Shown piece by piece: positions 36,130 to 42,493 of a stretch of DNA of 42,493 bases. This DNA is from Bacteroidales bacterium UBA2030 (lineage in GTDB: Bacteria > Bacteroidota > Bacteroidia > Bacteroidales > TTA-H9). The translations under genes were made by a program, and so were the position numbers. The notes below the pieces were generated by a model. The model was not told the DNA's origin. It made no database searches and saw nothing but the letters and a program-made list of their open reading frames with translations. Location of the stretch: positions 1 to 42,493 of the forward strand of contig DDBO01000121.1 in assembly GCA_002332755.1 (NCBI GenBank), in the 5' to 3' direction. Numbering within the stretch: position 1 is the first letter of the stretch; the number at the start of each line of letters is the position of its first letter.

Positions 36130-37482
36130 ATGAGCAACATTTATGAAAAGGAACTTCAAGACTTTATGGCCAAGATAAAGGCCAAAAACCCCAACGAACC
36201 CGAATTTCACCAGGCCGTATATGAAGTGGCCGAATCGCTGATTCCCTTCATTGAAGAGAACCCACAGTACAAACATGCCAAAATTCTGGAACGCATTGCC
36301 GAACCCGAGAGAGTTATTTTATTCCGTGTCCCTTGGGTTGACGACAAAGGCGAGATTCAGATAAATAAAGGATACCGCATAGAAATGAACAGTGCCATAG
36401 GCCCCTACAAAGGGGGACTGCGTTTCCATCCGACGGTAAACCTGAGTGTTTTAAAATTCCTGGCCTTCGAACAGGTATTTAAAAACAGCCTGACCACCCT
36501 TCCTATGGGTGGTGGTAAAGGGGGCAGCGATTTCGACCCCAAAGGAAAAAGCGAGATGGAAATCATGCGTTTCTGCCAGAGCTTCATGACCGAACTTTCG
36601 CGCCACATTGGACCCAACACCGACGTACCGGCCGGTGATATTGGTGTAGGTGGTCGCGAGATTGGATACATGTTTGGACAATACAAACGTCTGCGCAACG
36701 AGTTTACAGGCGTGCTTACCGGTAAAGGCATTGAATGGGGAGGCTCACTCATTCGTCCCGAAGCCACAGGTTATGGAGCTGTTTTCTTTGCCCAGGAAAT
36801 GCTGAAAACGCGAGGCATGGATTTCAAAGGTAAGATTGTGGCCATATCAGGATCAGGCAATGTAGCCCAGTATGCCTGCGAGAAAGCCACTCAATTCGGA
36901 GCCAAAGTAGTAACCCTGAGCGACTCCAATGGCACTATTTACGACCCCAATGGCATTGATGCCGAAAAACTGGCCTGGGTAATGCACCTCAAAAACGTGA
37001 AACGCGGTCGCATAAGCGAATATGTGAAAAAATGGGGAGGAGAATATTTCGAAGGCCAACGCCCCTGGTTTGTGAAATGCGATATTGCACTGCCCTGTGC
37101 TACCCAAAACGAAGTAAACGGTGATGAAGCCCGCACGCTGGTGAAAAATGGTTGCATCTGCGTGGCTGAGGGAGCAAACATGCCTTCTACCCCCGAAGCC
37201 ATTGAAGTTTATCTCGAAAACAAAATTCTCTATGGCCCCGGCAAAGCAGCCAATGCCGGAGGTGTTGCCACCTCAGGCCTGGAAATGACCCAAAACTCCA
37301 TTCGCCTAAGCTGGTCGCGCGAAAGGGTGGAAGAAGAACTCCACAACATCATGATCAACATTCACAAAACTTGCGAAAAATATGGCACCGAACCCGATGG
37401 ATTTATCAATTATGTAAAAGGAGCCAATATCGGCGGTTTTGTGAAAGTGGCCGACGCCATGCTGGCTCAGGGTGTTGTATAG
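36130..37482 (+). CDS. gdhA: Hexameric glutamate dehydrogenase, probably NADP-specific
   Basis: A 450-residue enzyme that reductively aminates 2-oxoglutarate with ammonium to L-glutamate, linking nitrogen assimilation to the TCA cycle. The substrate site is seen in GPYKGGLRFHPTVN (about 90-103) and LPMGGGKGGSDFDPKG (about 122-137), with the catalytic Asp in VPAGDIGVGGREIG (about 164). The Rossmann fingerprint is AISGSGNVAQYA (about 239-250), and strand 2 ends VTLSDSNG. Length and sequence fit the small hexameric class; NADP preference is by similarity to that class. It stands alone, divergent from the PEP-binding gene, with a strong terminator behind it and inverted repeats in front. Confidence 0.97.
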   Translation: MSNIYEKELQDFMAKIKAKNPNEPEFHQAVYEVAESLIPFIEENPQYKHAKILERIAEPERVILFRVPWVDDKGEIQINKGYRIEMNSAIGPYKGGLRFHPTVNLSVLKFLAFEQVFKNSLTTLPMGGGKGGSDFDPKGKSEMEIMRFCQSFMTELSRHIGPNTDVPAGDIGVGGREIGYMFGQYKRLRNEFTGVLTGKGIEWGGSLIRPEATGYGAVFFAQEMLKTRGMDFKGKIVAISGSGNVAQYACEKATQFGAKVVTLSDSNGTIYDPNGIDAEKLAWVMHLKNVKRGRISEYVKKWGGEYFEGQRPWFVKCDIALPCATQNEVNGDEARTLVKNGCICVAEGANMPSTPEAIEVYLENKILYGPGKAANAGGVATSGLEMTQNSIRLSWSRERVEEELHNIMINIHKTCEKYGTEPDGFINYVKGANIGGFVKVADAMLAQGVV

Positions 37483-37527
37483 CCAGGATAGTTTCGCTGA
37501 TTTTTCTGTTTAATTCTGTGATAAAAT

Positions 37528-37557
37528 CCGGGTGGGCGCTGCTTGCCCGGGTTTTTT
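37528..37557 (+). terminator. Rho-independent terminator of gdhA
   Basis: CCGGG (37528-37532) pairs with CCCGG (37546-37550), extendable inward by G-U pairs, followed after one G by TTTTTT (37552-37557). It lies 45 bases past the gdhA stop. Confidence 0.85.
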
Positions 37558-37596
37558 GTGTCATTTAATAAATTTTTCCGAAGAAATTTTTTAAGA

Positions 37597-37629
37597 CTTG
37601 GATATCGAATTTAATTTTCTTTATATTTG
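37597..37629 (+). promoter_or_regulatory. Promoter of the type IX-secreted protein cluster
   Basis: CTTG (37597-37600), a 21-base spacer, then TATATTTG (37622-37629), an exact -7 match. The transcript would begin near 37636. This excludes the upstream in-frame TTG at 37627 as the start of the next gene, since it lies inside the -7 box. Confidence 0.6.
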
Positions 37630-37658
37630 TTTGGTTTTAACCCAAAAATCTCAAAACA

Positions 37659-37736
37659 ATGTACACAACAGCTATTCAGTTCTTTACAAAATTCCGGACT
37701 ATGCTTCCGGATGGGGTGTTTACCCCCCCCGCATAA
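37659..37736 (+). CDS. Short leader ORF ending at an 8-C tract (doubtful)
   Basis: A 25-codon ORF (MYTTAIQFFTKF...FTPPA) starts at the first ATG after the predicted transcript start and stops just after C8 (37723-37730). It overlaps the start of the following gene in another frame. Loss of one C would join it in frame to that gene. It may be a leader peptide, the true N-terminus disrupted by a homopolymer change, or chance. Confidence 0.25.
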   Translation: MYTTAIQFFTKFRTMLPDGVFTPPA

Positions 37737-39273
37737 CAACCTCATTATCAAAATCTTACAAAGGAGGTTGTTTTTAGCTTTTCTGTTCATCCTAAGCTTA
37801 GGAATTCTTCCGCTCCAAGGGCAAACTTCTTCAACACTCTACAATGCGGTTTATTACTATGTAGGCAATCCCCCGGATGTTTTTATGAATGAATCCAACT
37901 TACAAATCATCAACCGGCTGAAAGAGTTGAACTGCAACGCTGTCTTTCTTTTTTGGAAAGTATCCCAGGCTAATGCTAACTTTGCCAATCTTGGCCTCTA
38001 CGAATATCCCTCCAATGCCGTGTTTCAGGGATATTCCGGACAATTTTGCTATCGCGACAAATTAACAGATTTCATTGATTTAGCCAGCCGGCAGACGGTG
38101 CCTATCAAGGTTTTTGCCCTGCAGATAGAAACCGATCGCTTCCTTGAACCCGGCTGGACAACAGCACAAACTATTCTTGACAAAATAAGCTATTATCAGC
38201 AGAATGTCCAGACATTATTTCCAGGGAAAAAAGCATTGCTAAACGGGATTGTTACCAATGTAGAACCCTGGGATATAAATTCCTCAAATCCGCTTTACGT
38301 AAACGGATCCCCTTATTACTGGAAAAATTCTTTTTGCAGCGCAGGCAACAGAGTCAACAACAACCTCATCATGAATCGTTACCTGGAATTCGCCGGATTT
38401 ATCAAAAATATTCTATTGACCAATGGATTCTTATCATTCAATCCCCCTTACCCAATTGATAATAAAGTACTCGGCACTACCCATTGGTACATGCATTATT
38501 ATTCGCAGAAGTATTCTGCGGATTTTCCGGCCGGTAATTTTAGTCAGCTGGTAAGCTCCGGCCGTTTCGATTATATTATCCCGCAGACGTATTGCAGCCA
38601 AAGTGACCTGACCTGCCAGAACGCTGCCTGCATAAATCCGGAACTTACCTCGTTCTGTGAGGGTAATTACTCGGATGATTCGGAAGCACCTGAAGGAGAC
38701 ATCCCTTACGACGAAAGTACGGGGAAATGTCTGGGATGGTTCGAGAAACACATGCTTGGCAATGAAATGTATTCCGGTTTTTCTGCTTATACCCTCCCCA
38801 TAGATGCTGCCCCCTTGCTTTTCGGACACTCGGCCTGGATGGCTTCAACCCGGGCTGCACTGAAAGAATTTCGCGACAACGTCAGATATCTCTCCAGGGT
38901 ATGTTATAGCAAAGACAATTACAGGGGTTCGGTTATATTTAATTACGCTCAGGCCTTTGAACTACCGGCCGGTATACCCCAGGCCGGAGTTCCCATATGC
39001 AACAATGTACCGCCTGACGAAGGAGGCTTGTCGGAAAATGAACGTATAATTTCCGTTCATCCTAACCCCGCCACAACCACCCTTTACCTGGAGGGTTGCC
39101 AATCCACCGACCAGATAAGCCTGAAAAATCTTTTGTCGGGCTATACTATTCAAATGCAAGCCCTCCCAACCTTTGATGTTTCAGGCCTTCCTGTTGGCTG
39201 GTATCTGCTGGTAATTTCTGATGCACAAGGCCACCAGATTTATCACGACAAAATCTATACAGTAGCAAAATAA
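37711..39273 (+). CDS. Secreted protein with C-terminal type IX (Por) sorting domain, possibly TIM-barrel
   Basis: A 520-residue protein from ATG 37711. The N-terminus holds a signal peptide (hydrophobic LFLAFLFILSLGILPLQG, cleavage near GQ). The body (about 45-430) has alternating strand and helix blocks such as NCNAVFLFWKVSQ, PIKVFALQIETD and FDYIIPQTYCSQ. That pattern suggests a glycosidase-like (beta/alpha) barrel, but I do not recognise a family. The last 75 residues (ISVHPNPATTTLYLEG...GLPVGWYLLVISD) are a typical type A sorting domain, so it should cross the outer membrane by the type IX system and be released or anchored at the surface. The next gene starts 6 bases after its stop. Start choice is uncertain because of the upstream C8 tract. 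Confidence 0.82.
   Translation: MGCLPPPHNNLIIKILQRRLFLAFLFILSLGILPLQGQTSSTLYNAVYYYVGNPPDVFMNESNLQIINRLKELNCNAVFLFWKVSQANANFANLGLYEYPSNAVFQGYSGQFCYRDKLTDFIDLASRQTVPIKVFALQIETDRFLEPGWTTAQTILDKISYYQQNVQTLFPGKKALLNGIVTNVEPWDINSSNPLYVNGSPYYWKNSFCSAGNRVNNNLIMNRYLEFAGFIKNILLTNGFLSFNPPYPIDNKVLGTTHWYMHYYSQKYSADFPAGNFSQLVSSGRFDYIIPQTYCSQSDLTCQNAACINPELTSFCEGNYSDDSEAPEGDIPYDESTGKCLGWFEKHMLGNEMYSGFSAYTLPIDAAPLLFGHSAWMASTRAALKEFRDNVRYLSRVCYSKDNYRGSVIFNYAQAFELPAGIPQAGVPICNNVPPDEGGLSENERIISVHPNPATTTLYLEGCQSTDQISLKNLLSGYTIQMQALPTFDVSGLPVGWYLLVISDAQGHQIYHDKIYTVAK
37735..37775 (+). terminator. Terminator-like hairpin in the start region of the secreted protein gene
   Basis: AACAACCTC (37735-37743) pairs exactly with GAGGTTGTT (37764-37772) around a 20-nt loop, and the stem runs into TTTTT (37771-37775). 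It directly follows the stop of the short leader ORF and lies inside the early codons of the long frame. It could act as an attenuator. Confidence 0.5.
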
Positions 39274-39279
39274 TTGCCC

Positions 39280-40758
39280 ATGAAAAAGATACTTTTCATC
39301 AGTGTTTTATTATTGATGATGATCTACCCGTATGCTTTTTCATGGGCTTTCCCTTTTTCCTCCTTCCGGCCCATCGACGACACAATATGGATGTTATCAG
39401 ACAGTTGCCATCAGGCCACCCCTTTTTGTGCTGACTCAATCTATATATATGCATCCTGGATGCCTCCAGGGATTATGCCATTTGTAGAATGTTATCCGTT
39501 TGGTCCTCCTCCCGATTCTTGCATTCTCGACCTTTATTGTATCAATTCAAATAACCAGGTTGGACATATTTTATCCCCTAAATGGTTTATCATTAAAGCA
39601 AATTCAGCAGGATGGGTACAAATCGTATCATTTAATACGGAACGTCATATTGATACGCAATTCAATGATACATTATATTTTTATCCCAGGTTTAATTATC
39701 ATCTCTGGGGCCCTTATGATGAACCCAATCCCCCCTGTGTATCCGGATTAACCCTTGACAAAAAAATAGCGTGTGAAGATCGATATTTAAACCCCTTTAC
39801 TCCAACTTACGATACACTTACATTTTTTGCAGAGGCCGATAAATTTTATTATCTGCTTACATTTTTAATAGGTATATTAGGTGAAGATACCATTTACCAT
39901 CGTTTTTGGCAGGGAAATGCAGGACAGCCCGGAGCAGCCCAGCTTGCTTGCGAAGGGGTTAACTCATGCACCATCTATCATATTACTACCCACACTGGTT
40001 CGTGCAATCCTGCTACCAACACCTTCACCCTCTCGGGAACGGTTTATTTTTACAATGCCCCCTCTACCGGTCAACTGATAATTTACGACAACAATACGGG
40101 CTATGGCACTGCATTCTATCCCCCTTTCGTTTCACCGCTTCAGTTTTCCATACCCGGCCTGCCCTGCGATAATACTTCGCATACGCTTATCGCTACGTTC
40201 TGGGATGAACCCGGTTGCGACTATAGTACCCTGTACCCATCAGCTGTACTTTGCCCCGATGCAGTGCTTAGCGGAGGAGGGCAGGCTTGCGAAGGCGATT
40301 CACTGCAACTTCAGGTCATGCTGTCTCCTTTTGTTCAAACTCCTGTAACTTTCACCCTTGCATGCAATGGAATAGTATTCGATACTATTTCTTATTCCGG
40401 CTCTTTTCCCTGGCATACCTGGGTCAAACAACCGGGTACATACACCATCGATACTGTATACAACCCCCTTTGCGCTGGCAATCCTGCGGGCCAGGCATTT
40501 GCTACGTTTCATCCCTTACCTCAACCTAACCTGGGCAACGATATTACTACATGTGAAGGCCGGCCTGTTATTCTCGATGCAGGATCAGGATTTGCAGTTT
40601 ACCTATGGAATACCGATGAAATCACCCAAACTATACAGGTTTTTTCCTCAGGCCTTTATCAGGTAACGGTTATTGATAATCATGGATGTAAAGGTTCCGA
40701 TGAAATTCAGGTTAACTTTGTTCCGGCTCCCCAACCTTTGTTAATTAAACATAATTAA
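39280..40758 (+). CDS. Secreted Cys-rich protein with SprB-like Ig repeat
   Basis: A 492-residue exported protein. ATG 39280 gives a clear signal peptide (MKKILFISVLLLMMIYPYAFS); an in-frame TTG at 39274 adds two residues. The first 240 residues are Cys-rich and unrecognised. The end carries an Ig/PKD-type repeat common in Bacteroidota surface proteins (LGNDITTCEGRPVILDAG, YLWNTDEITQTIQV, GLYQVTVIDNHGCKGSDEI). A related degenerate repeat precedes it (GQACEGDSLQLQV...). Unlike its neighbour, it ends with LLIKHN just after the repeat, with no recognisable sorting domain. No frameshift explains this, because only 42 bases separate it from the next gene. Function unknown; adhesion-like roles are usual for such repeats. 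Confidence 0.78.
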   Translation: MKKILFISVLLLMMIYPYAFSWAFPFSSFRPIDDTIWMLSDSCHQATPFCADSIYIYASWMPPGIMPFVECYPFGPPPDSCILDLYCINSNNQVGHILSPKWFIIKANSAGWVQIVSFNTERHIDTQFNDTLYFYPRFNYHLWGPYDEPNPPCVSGLTLDKKIACEDRYLNPFTPTYDTLTFFAEADKFYYLLTFLIGILGEDTIYHRFWQGNAGQPGAAQLACEGVNSCTIYHITTHTGSCNPATNTFTLSGTVYFYNAPSTGQLIIYDNNTGYGTAFYPPFVSPLQFSIPGLPCDNTSHTLIATFWDEPGCDYSTLYPSAVLCPDAVLSGGGQACEGDSLQLQVMLSPFVQTPVTFTLACNGIVFDTISYSGSFPWHTWVKQPGTYTIDTVYNPLCAGNPAGQAFATFHPLPQPNLGNDITTCEGRPVILDAGSGFAVYLWNTDEITQTIQVFSSGLYQVTVIDNHGCKGSDEIQVNFVPAPQPLLIKHN

Positions 40759-40800
40759 AATATTTCATAAGTTTATAAAAAACCTCAAAATCCAACAGCT

Positions 40801-42493
40801 ATGAAAAAAACCGTCGCAGCATTCATTTTTCTCCTATCCATAGTCTGTGCTTTTTCCCAATCTCCGGTATGGCTAAATCCTTTGCCCACAGGTCAGGGGA
40901 TCAGCGATATAGCCTTCTTTGATGAAAATCATGCTATCATGTGTGGCACGAATGGCACGGTTCTTACCTCGGTTGACGGGGGTAATAACTGGCAAGAGCA
41001 AAATACCGGTGATTTTTCAGATTTCGCAGAAATAGCTATCGCCGGTTCCTCTGTGGCCTACATCCTGGCCGATAACTTTATGCTGAAAACCACCGATTAT
41101 GGCAATTCTTTTTCAAGCATCGCCACACTTCCCTCGGGCTTTACCTATAAGGGAATTAATATGTACTCCGAAGATGAAGGGTATGCCCTGCGCTACAATG
41201 CATCTCTTGCTCAGCCATATGAGTTGGGATATACCAGCGATGGAGGCCTTAACTGGACATGGACGCCTTTCCCCTCTGATGTCAAAAAAGTTTATACGAT
41301 TTGTTTTAGTGACAAACTGCATGGTACTGGTTTTATTGGTAAATCATCTTATATCTACCTGGTTTTCACCGATGATGGAGGAAATACCTGGCAAACCACA
41401 TCCTACAGCTGGGAAACCGTAAGTAACCCAATAATCAGATACTCAAATTCAGGAAATTTTTATGCCGCCTACAGTACCTATTACGCACAGAGCTATGAAA
41501 CACATATACTCAAGAGCACCAACCAAGGGCAAACCTGGACCGATATATACGGACCCCAGGGGGGCGATGGTAACCTGCTTTCCGATTTTAAAATCCTGGG
41601 AGATGATCTACTCTTTATGGCCGCCGTTCCGGTTAATAAAAAGAAAAATTCATTGACTCCGGGCAATTCCCTCCTTTATTCAACCGATGGAGGTATCACA
41701 TGGACTCCGGGCAGCTTTGCCGGGAATATCAATCCGGGCGCACCTACCGGACTAGGGCTGAAAAACATGCAGGAGGCTTTTCTTTCTAGCTATGGCCCGG
41801 ACGAGAATTATCAATTTTTCAGAACTTTTTCCATCGGATATTTTGAGCCATTTTCCGAACATAATTTTACGGGTAATATCACCGACCTCAGTTTTGGCTC
41901 TTCAAAGGGATATTTGTTTATTACGGATGGAACAGAAACCCTTACCCGCGTTTCAAATGACGGTGGAAATACCTGGACGGCTCAGCCCCAAACGGCTGAA
42001 GGCATGGCTTTTCGCGGAGTGTTTACTTCCGACAATTATGGTTATCTGTGTACTTTTTCTGCCGATAGTGATCCTATTTCCTGGATTTACAAAACGAACA
42101 ACGGGGCGCAGTCCTGGTCACGCATAAAAACAAATACACCCGGAACTCCTTTGATGTTTGAGCCATTTGGACCTGATACGGTAATAATTTTAACCAGTTC
42201 CCCATCCAATCCTGATGTCAATAAAATGGAAAGGTCGGCCGACGGGGGTACCACATGGGCGCAGGTTAACGTAACCACCGAAACAGTGTATGCTGCTGAC
42301 TTTATCGACGGGATGCATGGTTGCCTTTTCGGAGGAGCCACACAAGGTAAAATCTGGCGCACCTTTGATGGAGGCAATACCTGGGATGACTTTATCTTCC
42401 TCACCGGGCCTTTTACCCAAGGTATGGTTTTATCTCCCTATTTGGCCCTGGCTTCCACCCTCCACGAAGGAGTTAATAAAATCCTGAAAATAA
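40801..42493 (+). CDS. Secreted Asp-box (BNR/Ycf48-like) beta-propeller protein, 3' end outside window
   Basis: Open from ATG 40801 to the window end (564 codons, no stop). A signal peptide is evident (MKKTVAAFIFLLSIVCAFSQ). The mature part is built of repeated Asp-box hairpins: I count about ten, for example SVDGGNNW, TDDGGNTW, STDGGITW, SNDGGNTW, SADGGTTW and TFDGGNTW. This is the pattern of sialidase-like and Ycf48-like beta-propellers. The Asp-boxes are structural, and no sialidase arginine triad can be assigned. A type IX sorting domain is expected beyond the edge, given the neighbours. It lies 42 bases after the Cys-rich protein gene, with no promoter seen between them. Confidence 0.85.
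   Translation, partial: MKKTVAAFIFLLSIVCAFSQSPVWLNPLPTGQGISDIAFFDENHAIMCGTNGTVLTSVDGGNNWQEQNTGDFSDFAEIAIAGSSVAYILADNFMLKTTDYGNSFSSIATLPSGFTYKGINMYSEDEGYALRYNASLAQPYELGYTSDGGLNWTWTPFPSDVKKVYTICFSDKLHGTGFIGKSSYIYLVFTDDGGNTWQTTSYSWETVSNPIIRYSNSGNFYAAYSTYYAQSYETHILKSTNQGQTWTDIYGPQGGDGNLLSDFKILGDDLLFMAAVPVNKKKNSLTPGNSLLYSTDGGITWTPGSFAGNINPGAPTGLGLKNMQEAFLSSYGPDENYQFFRTFSIGYFEPFSEHNFTGNITDLSFGSSKGYLFITDGTETLTRVSNDGGNTWTAQPQTAEGMAFRGVFTSDNYGYLCTFSADSDPISWIYKTNNGAQSWSRIKTNTPGTPLMFEPFGPDTVIILTSSPSNPDVNKMERSADGGTTWAQVNVTTETVYAADFIDGMHGCLFGGATQGKIWRTFDGGNTWDDFIFLTGPFTQGMVLSPYLALASTLHEGVNKILKI

Noticed and set aside
37627..37710. TTG at 37627 as start of the type IX-secreted protein
   Set aside because: It lies within the -7 box TATATTTG, upstream of the predicted transcript start.
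37761..37770. AAGGAGG as a Shine-Dalgarno sequence with TTG start at 37768
   Set aside because: There is no spacer between it and the TTG, and the bases are the 3' arm of a perfect hairpin.

Overview
The window reads as chromosomal DNA of a member of the Bacteroidota. Evidence: a C-terminal Por/type IX secretion sorting domain, a SprB-type Ig-like repeat, a 6-bladed beta-propeller lipoprotein, a PiT transporter fused to a PhoU-like tail, and at least eight gene starts preceded by the Bacteroidota -7 box TAnnTTTG, with no consistent Shine-Dalgarno sequences. A cysteate synthase-like gene suggests a sulfonolipid-making lineage. I cannot name a genus.

Layout. 1-4785 (minus) is the N-terminal 1595 codons of an alpha-2-macroglobulin lipoprotein with an intact thioester motif; it runs off the left edge. 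5045-7673 (plus) is a K+ uptake pair (KtrA/TrkA-like and KtrB/TrkH-like). 7660-11982 (minus) holds uvrC, thiL and the cysteate synthase-like gene; then comes a PiT-PhoU phosphate transporter (12081-14345, minus) with its own terminator. 14691-20283 (plus) is a TetR-controlled export operon: TetR, TolC, HlyD adaptor and two ABC-2 permeases, but no ATPase gene. cysS follows (20342-21817).

21958-31700 (minus) is the most unusual stretch. From a near-consensus promoter at 31663-31693 it runs: a long leader with a (TA)9 tract and a hairpin, a 78-residue Cys-containing secreted peptide gene, a terminator-like hairpin, then a beta-propeller lipoprotein, a CxxC thioredoxin-like lipoprotein, an RND adaptor and two different RND permeases. 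It is visibly AT-richer than the TetR export operon. I propose it as a candidate secreted-peptide and envelope-export cassette; the function is inference.

31715-35902 (minus) is a 1395-residue protein with three N-terminal GAF-like repeats, two receiver-like domains and a PEP/pyruvate-binding ATP-grasp-like part. It is divergent from gdhA (36130-37482). The right end (37711-42493, plus) is a run of three exported proteins: an unknown protein with a type IX sorting domain, a Cys-rich protein with a SprB-like repeat, and an Asp-box (BNR-like) propeller protein cut by the window edge. The first of these has an 8-C tract and two competing start frames in its leader.

No tRNA, rRNA, CRISPR array, insertion sequence or prophage was found. 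The only gene-free stretch over 300 bases is 14346-14690; it holds two divergent promoters and a TetR-type operator.
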